Source of the DNA: Bombyx mori | Taxonomy: Eukaryota > Arthropoda > Insecta > Lepidoptera > Bombycidae | NCBI RefSeq assembly: GCF_030269925.1 | Contig: NC_085112.1 | Location: forward strand, 12,897,501 to 12,961,500 | DNA length: 64,000 nt | Direction: 5' to 3' | Part shown: positions 21,990-31,918 of the stretch, in pieces | How positions within the stretch are numbered: position 1 is the stretch's first letter | Layout: the number at the start of each line of letters is the position of its first letter | Made by a program: the position numbers and the translations under genes | The notes under the pieces: model-generated | Database searches by the model: none | Told to the model about the DNA's origin: nothing | Seen by the model: the letters and a program-made list of their open reading frames with translations, nothing else

Positions 21990-22344
21990 GGCAGAGCAGT
22001 CGTGATCATGTGAAATTCTTGTTTGCCTTGACAGATGTTTTCCATAGTTTGCGAACTGAGGCTTGGCGCTCGCACTCGTTAGGCGGGGTTCCAGTAAGGT
22101 ATTTCACCTGATCAGTCCAGCGCACGGGGATTCGTCCACGAGATCTCTTACCATTGACCTTACCCTGAACAATGAGTTTCTCGATAGACTCTGCTGGCCG
22201 TCGCGATACGTGTCCAAAATATCGAAGAATCCTGGATTGCACCGTTGACGACAACCTTTGAGAGATATTTAGTTCTTTTAGGATCGAGGCGTTGGTGCGT
22301 TGCTCAGTACAAGATATACGGAGCATCCTTCTCCAGCACCACAT
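21990..22344 (-). pseudogene. LINE polymerase C-terminal fragment (RTE-like)
   Basis: The minus-strand frame (stop at 22006) contains MLRISCTEQRTNASILKEL, then RILRYFGHVSRRPAESIEKL and GKVNGKRSRGRIPVRWTDQV. It is homologous to the plus-strand copy at 6.9-7.2 kb. Only the C-terminal domain remains, so it is a dead 5'-truncated LINE. Confidence 0.7.
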
Positions 22345-23600
22345 TTCTGATCCTTCTTACCTGTTTACCAATTTAGGCCAAATAAAAAAACATGTGTAGA
22401 TTTCACATATAGTGTCCAATCCATACAGCACATACATACATACTATGTAGTGACAGTCGTGAATAAATACACTTCACTTAAACGTATGCTTTACAAATTT
22501 GTAGATGAATATATCAGCGACTGATTTTATGAAAAGTTTTCATTAAATAATTAACTTTAAAATTTTAGTATATCGATTTTAAGACTCCAATAAATGAACC
22601 CGCGGAAACTGAAAAAGAATCCGTATATGAGCAGTTTTTTCTCTTCCAAAATTATAAAAACATTTTATGCATTTAATATCGAAGAATAATTTAAGGAATC
22701 CTGAATGACAGTTTGTATATATATTGTCTACATTTTGCTTTTCATTAATGTAGACAGCGATATGAAAGCCAAATAAAAACAAAGAGTCCAAACACAAACA
22801 ATTGTCTTTACGCGCGCGCACTTTAATTATTAGAAGCCAAACACTTGTCAATTCGGTTGGTTATTTTCCGACAACTCACAATAATACTTCAGTTTTCGTG
22901 AAACTGCTAAATTGCAAACGTAACTTTTCAAATTCTTTTTTAAGCTCAAAATACCCATCTAGTATTTTATTAAGCTTTTAATATTTCAGTGTCCGTAAAT
23001 ATTCAATACTGTTTTCACTTAAAGATTTATTGAGCCATTAATATTTGCAAGTGTTTTAAGTAAATATTCAATTCTGTTTTTTTTTTTTGTTTATTCTTGA
23101 CAAATAATTACATTTTTTACTTATTTTATTCAAATGGTCAAAATAGTTCTAACATAGACCTAATATTGGTAACATGGTCATTGATAACACCACCGGATCT
23201 TCAAGAATCATTGTCGAAGATTATTTTTGAATTACATAACGTATATCCTCTTAATTCGGCTCTTCTAGATTTCAGTTCATGCAGAATCGATAGGTTGCGT
23301 CATCGGCTAAGTTTATCTTGCGTTGATTTTTATGACCTTGGGCCGTGGCTTTTACCCTCTTCGCCTACCGAGTCTCGCATGTCCGATGTACATAGATACA
23401 GGAGGACAAGGCAGCGTTTGCCTGTTACCGCAAAAAAACATACGAAGCCATATATATAACATACGAAGCGAATGTAATTGGATGTAGATGTTGGGTCGCT
23501 TACATGATGATTAACTAATGGAAGTAAACTGTATTACCTATTGTTAATTTGTCGTCGGAACAAGTACCTATTACAATTCTTAACCTCACAATAACTTCAT
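22345..23600. other. Intergenic, nothing firm
   Basis: A 120-codon plus-strand frame (23097-23459) begins in a poly-T-rich context. I do not recognise it and see no splice or expression signal that supports it. Confidence 0.4.
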
Positions 23601-23630
23601 TTTTTTTTCTTTTTTTCTACCTATGCTGAT

Positions 23631-23808
23631 TGTGGCGGGTAGCCATCATACAACGCAAGATAATTGACAGATGCCTGAATCTCGCTTACGACATTTTTAA
23701 GATAAAGCGCATATATACAAGTTCCGAACAACAACATTCGGACCGTCGGTCTACCGAGCAATATCACCCGCTCGGTGGAAGATCTTCTCTTTGTCGTATA
23801 TTCCTACA
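23631..23808 (+). repeat. TRIM left LTR
   Basis: 178 bp, begins TGTGGCGGGTAGCC and ends ATATTCCTACA; matches the right LTR base for base by eye. Confidence 0.9.
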
Positions 23809-23810
23809 AC

Positions 23811-23850
23811 TGGTGACCTGCGACGTGATCTGAACACGCAACCTTCTGAT
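23811..23850 (+). promoter_or_regulatory. Extended tRNA-Trp primer-binding site
   Basis: Starting two bases after the left LTR, the sequence is complementary to the 3' end of an insect tRNA-Trp (from memory). The match does not stop after the usual 18 bases but runs about 40 bases with one indel and about two substitutions. It passes through the T arm and variable loop into the anticodon stem. Confidence 0.65.
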
Positions 23851-24122
23851 TCATCATCAGCGCATCAAGAACTTCGGCTACCACAATCCCCGCATTCTCG
23901 CAAATAAAACGTCATTGACAGTCGTCCCACAGCAAGCCAGCACCGCAGCCTCAACAGGACCATCGCAGCCAACTCACCGCGCTTCCTGGTCCTACGGCAC
24001 GCAACTTCACTGCCTCATCACGCCGCTACAGTTCATCGCAGCCCACGACCGGATCATCAACGCTTGGGGTAACACATCTCCGGCGTGGCAGCTCTGCATC
24101 ACATGGACTACGCACGACACGC

Positions 24123-24300
24123 ATGCAACATTCAAGCTCAGTCTCGACTCATCACAGACTTCGAGCAGCACTGGCGACAATCACGCAGCATTCAGCTCAG
24201 TTTCGACTCACTGCAAACTTCGAGCAGCACTGGCGACACGCACGCAGCATTCAAGCTCAGCCTCGACTCACCGCAGGCTTCGAGCAGCACTGGCCCTTGC
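24123..24300. repeat. About 60-bp tandem repeat, three units, inside the TRIM
   Basis: Three successive units share cattcaagctcag, cgactca and cttcgagcagcactggc. They make several short frames look open, but I see no evidence of coding. Confidence 0.8.
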
Positions 24301-24367
24301 AAGCTAATCTCAGCACGGACAACGCTAACTAAAAAATGACACGACCTCCAGTCTCGGAGGGGAGTGA

Positions 24368-24545
24368 TGTGGCGGGTAGCCATCATACAACGCAAGATAA
24401 TTGACAGATGCCTGAATCTCGCTTACGACATTTTTAAGATAAAGCGCATATATACAAGTTCCGAACAACAACATTCGGACCGTCGGTCTACCGAGCAATA
24501 TCACCCGCTCGGTGGAAGATCTTCTCTTTGTCGTATATTCCTACA
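24368..24545 (+). repeat. TRIM right LTR
   Basis: 178 bp, same sequence as the left LTR by eye, followed directly by the duplicated target CTGAT. Confidence 0.9.
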
Positions 24546-24885
24546 CTGATAGCCTTGAGAGTCTATTTCAGCTTCTCCTTGACGTGTAGGTGAGCTCACG
24601 GGGCTCAAACCGGAGTGTTGCTAACACTGACCATAGCAAGAACAGTGCTTCGCAGAATCTACTACCGGATCGGAAACACGGCCCACTGAGAAGATCCGGC
24701 GAGAAACTCAGTGTGTTGTCTATGGGTTAATTTCCTCGTCGAGCTCTTCGTCGCTTCAGTAATAAAGAGCAATCAACTTATCTGATCTCATTTACGGCAT
24801 TGCCTACTAACAATGGCGGAACTAAGAAGATATATTCAGCTGTAAAGACTGGAAATTTTACCTAACGACAACAATCGCTTTTTAA

Positions 24886-25301
24886 TCTATATATTAATAC
24901 GTGAAGCAAAAACTTTGTATCCCTTTTTACGAAATTTGCGCAGACGGAGGAGTATGAAACTTTCCATACTTATAGAGAATACAGAGAAGAAGTGCACAAT
25001 GCTAATATTATTTTAAAATTATGCATAAAAGATACATTAAATCAATAAAGAAAATATTACACAAACTACATACCATGTATTTGACGCACACACGCATGTA
25101 TACTATTTATTGTCAAACTTTTGTTCTTGACGTCTGTGGTCAAATTGAGATTAAATATTGTTTGTCTTTGTTAATATTTTTTATAGTGTGTAGTCTTGGC
25201 GAAATTTGTGATTATAGAAGTATAAAATACAATCATAATAGTGTACAAACTTACATTTCCAATTAATTATAGTCGAATTTCGACTACTGCGGGACCTCTA
25301 G
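24886..25301 (+). mobile_element. Non-autonomous Helitron, family 1
   Basis: The 416-bp element starts TCTATATATTAATACGTGAA after an A and ends CTAG before a T. A perfect palindrome (25270-25286) lies 11 bases before the terminal CTAG, the classic Helitron 3' hairpin. A second copy with the same ends lies inverted at 48814-49260. There is no coding sequence. Confidence 0.85.
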
Positions 25302-25795
25302 TAAGAATAATTGCGTCAGTGCCTCTAATGCTTCTCTTCCACTTTGAATATTATACTGACCTCATGTTTAAAATACAGATTATGTAAAATCCTGCTATTT
25401 CCATTACGTATTTGCATCAAAACCTTCAACAAGAAAGAAATGACAAAGAACAAAGATAAAAAAATTTGAATAGGCTAAGTTTTTTTTTTTCATTCATAAC
25501 GAGAACATCTTTGAAAGTGCCTTTTAGGGTTCGGCAGCCGGAAGGCAAAATTTTAATCGTTTTGTTCGCTATACATGTAACAGCCAGTATATTCGGAGAA
25601 TAGGGGTGGAGCTATCATACAAATCGATTTAAAATGAAAGTAAATCTATTAACAAACACATCAAGTAAAGATATTCCACTAACACACGGATTTTTTACTC
25701 CCTTCGAAGGCAGATACATAATACAACATAATATACCGTACCTTTTGTCTTCAAAACCAGCAATTCCAGTTATATAGGTAACCGCTTCTGAAACT
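25302..25795. other. Intergenic, nothing recognised
   Basis: No gene or known repeat seen. Confidence 0.4.
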
Positions 25796-25985
25796 TCCTA
25801 TAAAACCTCATTTGAAAGATGTCACAGCGCTCAAGAAAGTTCACGGAGAGAAACTCATTCCAGGTTGTAGAGATAAACTTTATACTGAGGGTGGGTGATG
25901 CTATAGTAAAGGAAGGAGGAATCACCTCCATAACTTATCAGAGCACTCCTCTTAGAACATACGGATTAAAGAACAAGGTATATTT
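25795..25985 (-). mobile_element. Decayed LINE piece (FPRTIRLWNELPS family)
   Basis: Inverted blocks resembling 17241-17480 appear in order: gatgtcacagcgctcaagaa, gagaaactcattccaggttg and atcagagcactcctc. It is heavily diverged. Confidence 0.4.
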
Positions 25986-25999
25986 TGAGTTGGATGTTG

Positions 26000-26715
26000 G
26001 TCCAAAGGCTAGAAAGTATGTACATGTGTACATACGTCCTATCATGAGATGGATCTTAAAGTTAGTACAGAGTTTTTGAAAGTTTTTTTTTTAAATTAAA
26101 TTTCATGAGATTGTCTTTTAATTAGTCAAAATTGTAATCTCAAGCTAAATATTCAACTGTGAACTCCGATTCAATAAAATTTGAAGATAACTGATAATAC
26201 TGATACTCGGCTTCAGATCGCGCATATTTCACATAGAATTTCAGAACTTGATATTGGGTTTGGTTTTCATATTATATAAATTAATGTGCGGCACTATTTA
26301 CGATGATACAATTCGCCCCGGATCGTTGATCTAAAATTGATAGTCTAGAAATTGAAATTTCTTGTCCCTTTCATACCGTACCTATCCGTACTAAAATGAT
26401 ATTCGCAAACAATAGAGTCCAGAAACTTTCGAAGAAATTTTATTATGAGGTTGAAATATTTCTATACAATCGTTGAGAAAAAGTCTGTAGCTATGATTAA
26501 AGTAACTTACATATATTTCACAGTGGACCTCTGGAGCGGAAAATACACTAATCGGTTTTATCAATAATGTTTCTTAGTTATTCAGATTGCAATTTGGAAT
26601 ATTTATCCCAAATAGTATTGTTATGCGGCTCGGCCTATTGTTTCAGATATACGGAACGGATTTTCAGCAAATGTTATTCCAATAAGAATTTTCAATTTCA
26701 AACTGTTTAGGGTTA
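26000..26715. other. AT-rich intergenic, nothing recognised
   Basis: No gene or known repeat seen. Confidence 0.4.
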
Positions 26716-26935
26716 AGGTTTTTACGAAGAAGGGAAGATCTACTCTGCTCGGTAGACCGACGGTCCGAAAATAGTGTTTTTTTTAATGAATGAGGGATTA
26801 CTGGTGGCCCAGAGGCCTTTCCAGTTTCACCGAATATTGTTGTTCGGAACTTGTATATATATATGCAAGCTTATCTTGAAAATGTTGTGAGGCATCTGTC
26901 AAATATTTTGTGTTGTACGATGATCACCCGCCACT
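26716..26935 (-). mobile_element. TRIM-family solo LTR with a LINE tail inside
   Basis: The inverted LTR runs from gaagatctactctgctcggt and agaccgacggtccgaa, breaks, and resumes with aatattgttgttcggaactt to gatcacccgccac. The break holds 54 bp (about 26777-26830) of the 3' end of the jockey-type LINE. Confidence 0.7.
26777..26830 (-). mobile_element. Extremely short jockey-type LINE 3' insertion
   Basis: Poly-T followed by ggattactggtggcccagag and cctttccagtttcacc matches the 3' terminus of the full LINE at 57590-57640. The flanking ccgaaaatagtg and ccgaatattgttg look like a diverged target duplication. Confidence 0.7.
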
Positions 26936-27011
26936 CAGATAGAACTATTATTAAATTTCGATTCACCCTGACTACAGAACCCTTTGCTGTTTGTTTTACA
27001 ACACGCAAATG

Positions 27012-27229
27012 TGTTGGCGCCGTTGCGATGGATGTTGGGTGCAAGGCTTATACGAATAAAAGTGGACTGTATTTAAAGCTGGTTTAATAATCGGATCAAA
27101 GTTAATACAGTTTTACGGGACCGACAATGATTGCGTTTTTCGTCGATGCACGTCGTTTTATTCTCTCACATCACGCCTCTCCCCCGCTTCCGCCGCGGTG
27201 AGGAAAATAGGGTTGCTATGTTTTGAACA
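27012..27229 (-). repeat. BEL/Pao 3' LTR
   Basis: 218 bp. On the minus strand it is preceded by the polypurine-like aacccggggagca (27230-27242). Confidence 0.9.
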
Positions 27230-27250
27230 TGCTCCCCGGGTTGAAGAACT

Positions 27251-28509
27251 TCAAATATTGACTGGTAGCGGGCATATGTTGTTGTAAGCGCGTCGTATAA
27301 CACCTTTCTTGGTTAAGATATCTGCCACACGTGTAATTCCATCTCGTCCAGGACAAAGACGAATAATGCGTCCGAGCAGCCACATAAGAGGTGGTAGTCC
27401 CTTCTCCTTGATGACAACCATCATACCTTCTTTTAAGTCTCCCTTTTGAGTCGGCCATTTCATTTTTTGTTGTAGCCACACGACGTACTCATTGGAGAAT
27501 CGCTGCCAAAAATGCTGCTTAAGGTACTCGATACGCTGGAATCTCTTAAGAGAGGTTAAAGTTGAATGATTTGTTAAATCAGGCTGAGGTACAAAGAGTA
27601 AAGATCGTCCTATTAGGAAATGAGCTGGAGTGAGAGGATAATAGTCCGAAGGATCATCTGACAGAGGAATGAGAGGCCTTGAATTTAAAATGGCTTCAAT
27701 TTGAGTTAATAAAGTCGTCATTTCTTCAAATGTGAGATGTGTTAGCCCTAAAATTCTACGCAAGTGATATTTCGTAGACCTAACGGCTGACTCCCAAAGT
27801 CCGCCAAAATGTGGTGTGTATGCCGGTATAAAAGAAAATTTAATCTCTTGCTCTGCCAAATCGGAAGGAAGGGTACGACTAAGAAGTTTGGATAATTCAT
27901 TGAACGTTCCAACAAAGGTGGTACCATTATCAGACAGAATTGATTGTGGCTTCCCGCGTCGCGCAGTAAATCTATTCAAAGCAGCAATGAATGCATCCTT
28001 GGACAGGTCTGAGACAAGCTCCAAATGTACGGCCTTCGTTGCCAAACATACGAACACGCAGATGTATGATTTTATTAGTTTAGAACCTCTACCTTTCCGG
28101 TTTGCTACCAACACTGGGCCAGCGTAATCAACGCCAGTTTGAAGAAAGGGATATTCCAGGTGCACACGTTGACGTGGTAAATCCCCCATGGGTGGCTGAA
28201 CAGTAGTAGCCTTAAATCTGCAACACGTCACACAGTTTCGCACAACCTTTTTAGCTAAATTATTGCCACCAATGGGCCAATAGTTGTGCCTAGTGATTGC
28301 TAATAAGAGTTTAGGACCACAATGTAAATGTTTAAGATGTAACATTTCAAATATAAGATTAGTTAAACGATGGTTAGCGTGGAGAAGAATTGGGTGCTTA
28401 ATATTAAATTCGTAATCTGAATTGTTGAGTCTACCGCCAACTCTCATCAACCCATCGCCATCGAGGAAAGGTGACAAATAAATAAGTTTATTTTTAATCG
28501 GTAAAGTAC
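27251..28509 (-). pseudogene. BEL/Pao integrase region
   Basis: The frame encodes the H2C2 zinc-binding module (H47/H50/H52 region with NCVTCC, C82 and C85, numbered from the Met at 28477) and the DDE core: D117 in GVDYAG, D183 in LSDNGTTF, E229 in GGLWESAV. The C-terminal part includes the LTPAHFLIGR block typical of BEL integrases. The frame ends at 27251, just before the polypurine tract. Upstream it is out of frame with the RNase H region by one base near 28500, and its apparent Met lies inside the polyprotein, so the frame cannot be expressed as the native product. Confidence 0.85.
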
Positions 28510-30977
28510 GGTACCTTATACGGGGACCTACCAGCGATTAAAAGAGAACGCTCTGCAGAAAACGATTCTTCCTGAGCTACAAATAATAAATGGTTTGTTG
28601 CATTTCTTAATTCTAAGTCAGTTAGCCTCCCTTTTTGTAAATGTTTATGATTACAATTAGATATAAAACGATAGATATAAGATGTCACGCGAATTAACCT
28701 AGAAAATCTAGATGTGTTCTGAATTAGATTTGACAATATACAATTTTTTGAAGAGCCTTGATTTATGTGTAAAGCATGAACAGTTTCTGGAAGATGATCG
28801 GTATGATTTGGGTTGGTTGGCCAGTGTGATGGGTCCTGAGCTAAAAATGAAGGTCCCGACCACCATAAAGCGGAATTACGTAAAAGACTAGCGTTCAATC
28901 CTCTAGATACCAAGTCTGCTGGATTTTCCTTTGAAGGGACATACCGCCATTCGTGTCCAGCGCAGATTTTCTGTATCTCAGACACACGATGAGCTACGAA
29001 TTTTTTCAAATGAATTGCAGAAGAGGCAATCCAACCGAGAACTATCGTTGAGTCCGACCAAAATGAACACCTTTCTACTTTTAATGTTAAAGTCGTGGTG
29101 ATCTTTTCACATAATTTGGAACCAAGCATGGCGGCACAAAGTTCCAGTCTTGGAATCGTAGTAGTTTTTATAGGAGCTACTTTGCTTTTTGATGCTAAAA
29201 GAATGGTTTTTATGGATCCTTCTGACGTCTCACTTCGAACATAAACACATGCGCCGTAGGCTCTCTCCGATGCGTCCGTGAAAACATGAAGCTGTATTCC
29301 AATCGGCTGAGAAATAACGCAGCGTGGAATTAGAATATCATTGAGATGAGGTAAGGTTTTAACAAAGTTAAGCCATGTCTTCTTTAAAGGTTCCATGATC
29401 TCGTCGTCCCATGAGCATTTATGTTTCCAGAGATCTTGCAGCAAAAGCTTAGCTTCTACAATGCAAGGCGAAACTAAGCCAAGCGGGTCAAATATTTGGG
29501 CTACGGTAGCCAAGATATACCGCTTTGTTATAATGAGTGAAGGTGACAAATTTATCGAAAAGTATAAATTGTCAGCGCGACATTTCCAATTAAGACCTAA
29601 AGTCTTCGAGTGTTCGTTGGAACTCAGATCTACACAATCTGCGTTATCATTCGAAGTATCGCTAACAGCTCTGAGAATTTCAGAACTATTGGAATGCCAT
29701 TTACGAAGATTAAATTGTCCAGACTGGAGGGCAACTTTAATCTTTCTGCACAATTCTATGGTGCTGTGAATGGTGTGACTTCCACCTAAGTAGTCATCAA
29801 CATAAAAGTCATGACATATAGCGCGCTTAACATCGTCATCGTGAGCTTCATTGCCTAGCTGTATAAGACATCGGGTTGCTATAAAAGAAGCTGAGGCCAT
29901 GCCATAAGTTAATGTGTTTAGTGTGTACGTCTTTATGGGTTGTGAAGGATTAATTCGCCATAAAATTTGTTGTAAAGGGCGTTGAGAACTGTCTAATGAA
30001 ATTTGTCGATACATTTTTTCTATATCGGCCGTGACCACATACAGATGTTGTCGAAATCGTATTAAAATTGAAAATAAATCATCTTGTATCGTGGGGCCTA
30101 CTATCTGAATATCATTTAGTGATTTACCTGTCGATGTACGAGCAGATGCATCGAAGACTGCTCGCAATTTTGTAGTTGTACTAGATTCCTTTAAAATACC
30201 ATGATGAGGAAGGAAATACTGAACCACGTTATTGTTAGTTTTGTGGATATTTTCACTCATGTGACCAAGATCGATATACTCGCGCATGAAGCTACCGTAT
30301 AGCATTTTAAGTGTCTTGTTTGATTTTAGTCTCCTTTCGAGTGAAAGGAACCGGTGCTTGGCCATATAGTACGAGTCTCCTAAACATTTTGGTGATTCAT
30401 GGAAAGGTAAAGTCACGTTAAAGCGTCCGTCTTCAGCGCGCGTTGTAGTTTCAGTGAACACCTTTTCACACGGATGACTATTTAAATCGTTGACTGTTGA
30501 AGATGGTATAGAGTCTAGCTCCCAAAATTTAGTAAGATCTGTAAGTAAGATCTTTGAAGAATCGCAACTTAATAAGCAATGTAAATCTTTAGAGTTAGTT
30601 TTGTTTAAGAGGGAACCAGAAATTACCCAGCCAAGCTTGGTTTCAAAAAGAACAGGTTTATTTTTGCCTAGTTGAATACGGTTTGTACCTATGACATTCC
30701 AGAAAACATCTGCTCCGACCAATATGTCAATGGAGGATGGAATATGGTAAGTTGGATCCGCTAAAGATACTCCCGATGGTATATTTATGTTTTTATTTTC
30801 TAAATATGCTAAAGGTAAAGAGTTCGTAATTTTATTCAAGAGATAGCAATTGATGTTAAAGTTGTGGTTGCCATCTAATGAACGTATGCTTATCAAACAC
30901 GATTCATTACACGCGGAGGTTTTATTGCTAATACCACATGCTATGTAATCCACACGCTTCGTTCTCAAATTCAGCCT
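28494..30977 (-). pseudogene. BEL/Pao reverse transcriptase and RNase H region
   Basis: After the end of the protease-linker region (about 1-200), the RT core follows, with D319 in VVTADIEKMY and the active-site FYVDD at about 393-396. An A17-type linker comes next, then RNase H with D569 (FTDASERAYG), E613 (RLELCAA) and D643 (WSDSTIVLGW). All catalytic acids are present. There is no proper ATG at the 5' edge; the frame is the continuation of gag-protease but shifted by one base at about 30980. At the 3' edge a TAA (28496-28494) follows a one-base shift relative to integrase. Confidence 0.85.
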
Positions 30978-31676
30978 CAAATTCAGCCAGACAGAGATCC
31001 TCCGTAATAAAGTTAGCAGTACTCCCGTTGTCTAAAAGAAGACGTGCAGTGTGCGTTTGCCCATTAGAGTCTAAAACCTGAACTAACGCCGTAGAGAGTA
31101 AAACGTGTGATGAAGTATCAGTTGCCGTGGCTGACACGACAACGGTTTCAACTGCGGCTGTTTGCTTCGTATAATGAAGAAGCGTGTTGTGTTTTAACTT
31201 GCAGTACTTGCAATGGCTGAGCTTACATTGAGAATCAGTGTGTCCAGGCCTCAGACAGTTAAGGCACACTCTAAGCTCTTTTGCTTTCCTAATACGTGTT
31301 TCAATCGACAAACTTCTAAAAGACTCGCACGCGTACAGGAAGTGTTCCTGATTACATAACGGACACGCAACTGTTTTATTTTTGTTAATGGTAGTTAGCT
31401 GTGTTAGTGCTTTAAGCTTAAAATGTTCATTTTTAGATTTGATTCGGCGCGCATCCTCTAACGTTTCCAATAAATCGGCTTTATTTGAAATGAATTTAGT
31501 AAATATTTTTAGAGTTGGAGGGTCGTTGAGAGTATTACGATGCTCTTCCCAGCCCCTACTAGTGATGCTGTCCAATTTAGACGCCATCATATGAATCACC
31601 AAAGTGTCCCAATGTTCGACAGGTTGATCCAATGTGGCTAAGGCTCTAAGATTTTTGTTGGTTACATCTACAATGA
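30928..31676 (-). pseudogene. BEL/Pao gag (C-terminal half) and protease
   Basis: The frame begins in mid-gag (NKNLRALATLDQPVEHWD) immediately after the PBS, so the capsid N-terminal part is gone. It has zinc knuckles (CPLCNQEHFLYAC, then CLNCLRPGHTDSQC and CKYCKLKH) and an aspartic protease with LLDNGSTANFI, a DNG variant of the usual DSG. It runs into a stop at 30928 after switching out of frame near a 12-bp tandem duplication. A Met inside the LTR is not a credible start. Confidence 0.85.
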
Positions 31677-31693
31677 TCCGGCTCGAAGGACCA
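31676..31693 (-). promoter_or_regulatory. Primer-binding site, tRNA-Tyr
   Basis: Two bases after the 5' LTR the minus strand reads TGGTCCTTCGAGCCGGAT. This is complementary over 18 bases to the 3' end (with CCA) of insect tRNA-Tyr as I remember it. Gag-coding sequence begins directly after, which marks the deletion junction. Confidence 0.75.
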
Positions 31694-31695
31694 TA

Positions 31696-31913
31696 TGTTG
31701 GCGCCGTTGCGATGGATGTTGGGTGCAAGGCTTATACGAATAAAAGTGGACTGTATTTAAAGCTGGTTTAATAATCGGATCAAAGTTAATACAGTTTTAC
31801 GGGACCGACAATGATTGCGTTTTTCGTCGATGCACGTCGTTTTATTCTCTCACATCACGCCTCTCCCCCGCTTCCGCCGCGGTGAGGAAAATAGGGTTGC
31901 TATGTTTTGAACA
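31696..31913 (-). repeat. BEL/Pao 5' LTR
   Basis: 218 bp, matching the 3' LTR by eye; ends in GGCGCCAACA on the minus strand. Confidence 0.9.
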
Positions 31914-31918
31914 AAATG

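Larger units (their letters stand above)
23631..24545 (+). mobile_element. TRIM: 915-bp non-coding LTR retrotransposon
   Basis: Two direct repeats (23631-23808 and 24368-24545, 178 bp each, TG...CA ends) flank 559 bp of internal sequence. CTGAT is duplicated at 23626-23630 and 24546-24550. A primer-binding site complementary to tRNA-Trp follows the left LTR, and a purine-rich tract (cggaggggagtga) precedes the right one. There is no gag or pol, so mobility must come from a partner element in trans. The two LTRs look identical by eye, which implies recent insertion. A decayed LTR exists at 8.6 kb and fragments at 18.6, 26.7 and 48.6 kb. Its parent family is not in the window. The LTR has a ccgagc...gctcgg stem that may belong to the R region. 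Confidence 0.9.
23600..24765 (-). mobile_element. Jockey-related LINE 3' tail, split by a TRIM
   Basis: The inverted LINE tail starts with poly-T (about 23600-23616) and ctacctatgctgat. It is interrupted at the target CTGAT and resumes at 24546 with ctgatagccttgag, continuing through ctactaccggatcgga to about 24765. This gives a clean before/after view of the TRIM insertion. Confidence 0.8.
27012..31913 (-). mobile_element. BEL/Pao LTR retrotransposon, recent but defective
   Basis: Two 218-bp LTRs (27012-27229 and 31696-31913; TGTT...AACA) look identical by eye. AAATG is duplicated on both sides (27007-27011 and 31914-31918). The internal order on the minus strand is PBS, gag, protease, reverse transcriptase, RNase H, integrase, polypurine tract, which is BEL/Pao. 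The 4.9-kb length is short for the group because the 5' UTR and N-terminal half of gag are missing right after the PBS. Two frameshifts further break the polyprotein. Such a copy could only have been mobilised by proteins from another element. Confidence 0.9.

Noticed and set aside
22063..22248. Plus-strand frame over the LINE polymerase fragment
   Set aside because: Shadow of the recognisable minus-strand RILRYFGHV-type polymerase tail.
23097..23459. 120-codon frame as a host gene
   Set aside because: No recognisable domain, AT-rich context next to poly-T, and no splice or poly(A) signal that I can argue for.
23915..24339. Overlapping 130-, 84- and 69-codon frames in the TRIM interior
   Set aside because: They arise from the 60-bp tandem repeat, which stays open in three frames; no protein features or starts support them.
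27816..28127. 103-codon plus-strand frame, also 29395-29769
   Set aside because: Antisense to the BEL integrase and RT regions; no independent features.
31677..31728. Start of the BEL gag frame at 31728
   Set aside because: It falls inside the 5' LTR and reads across the primer-binding site; gag continuity begins only after the deletion junction.
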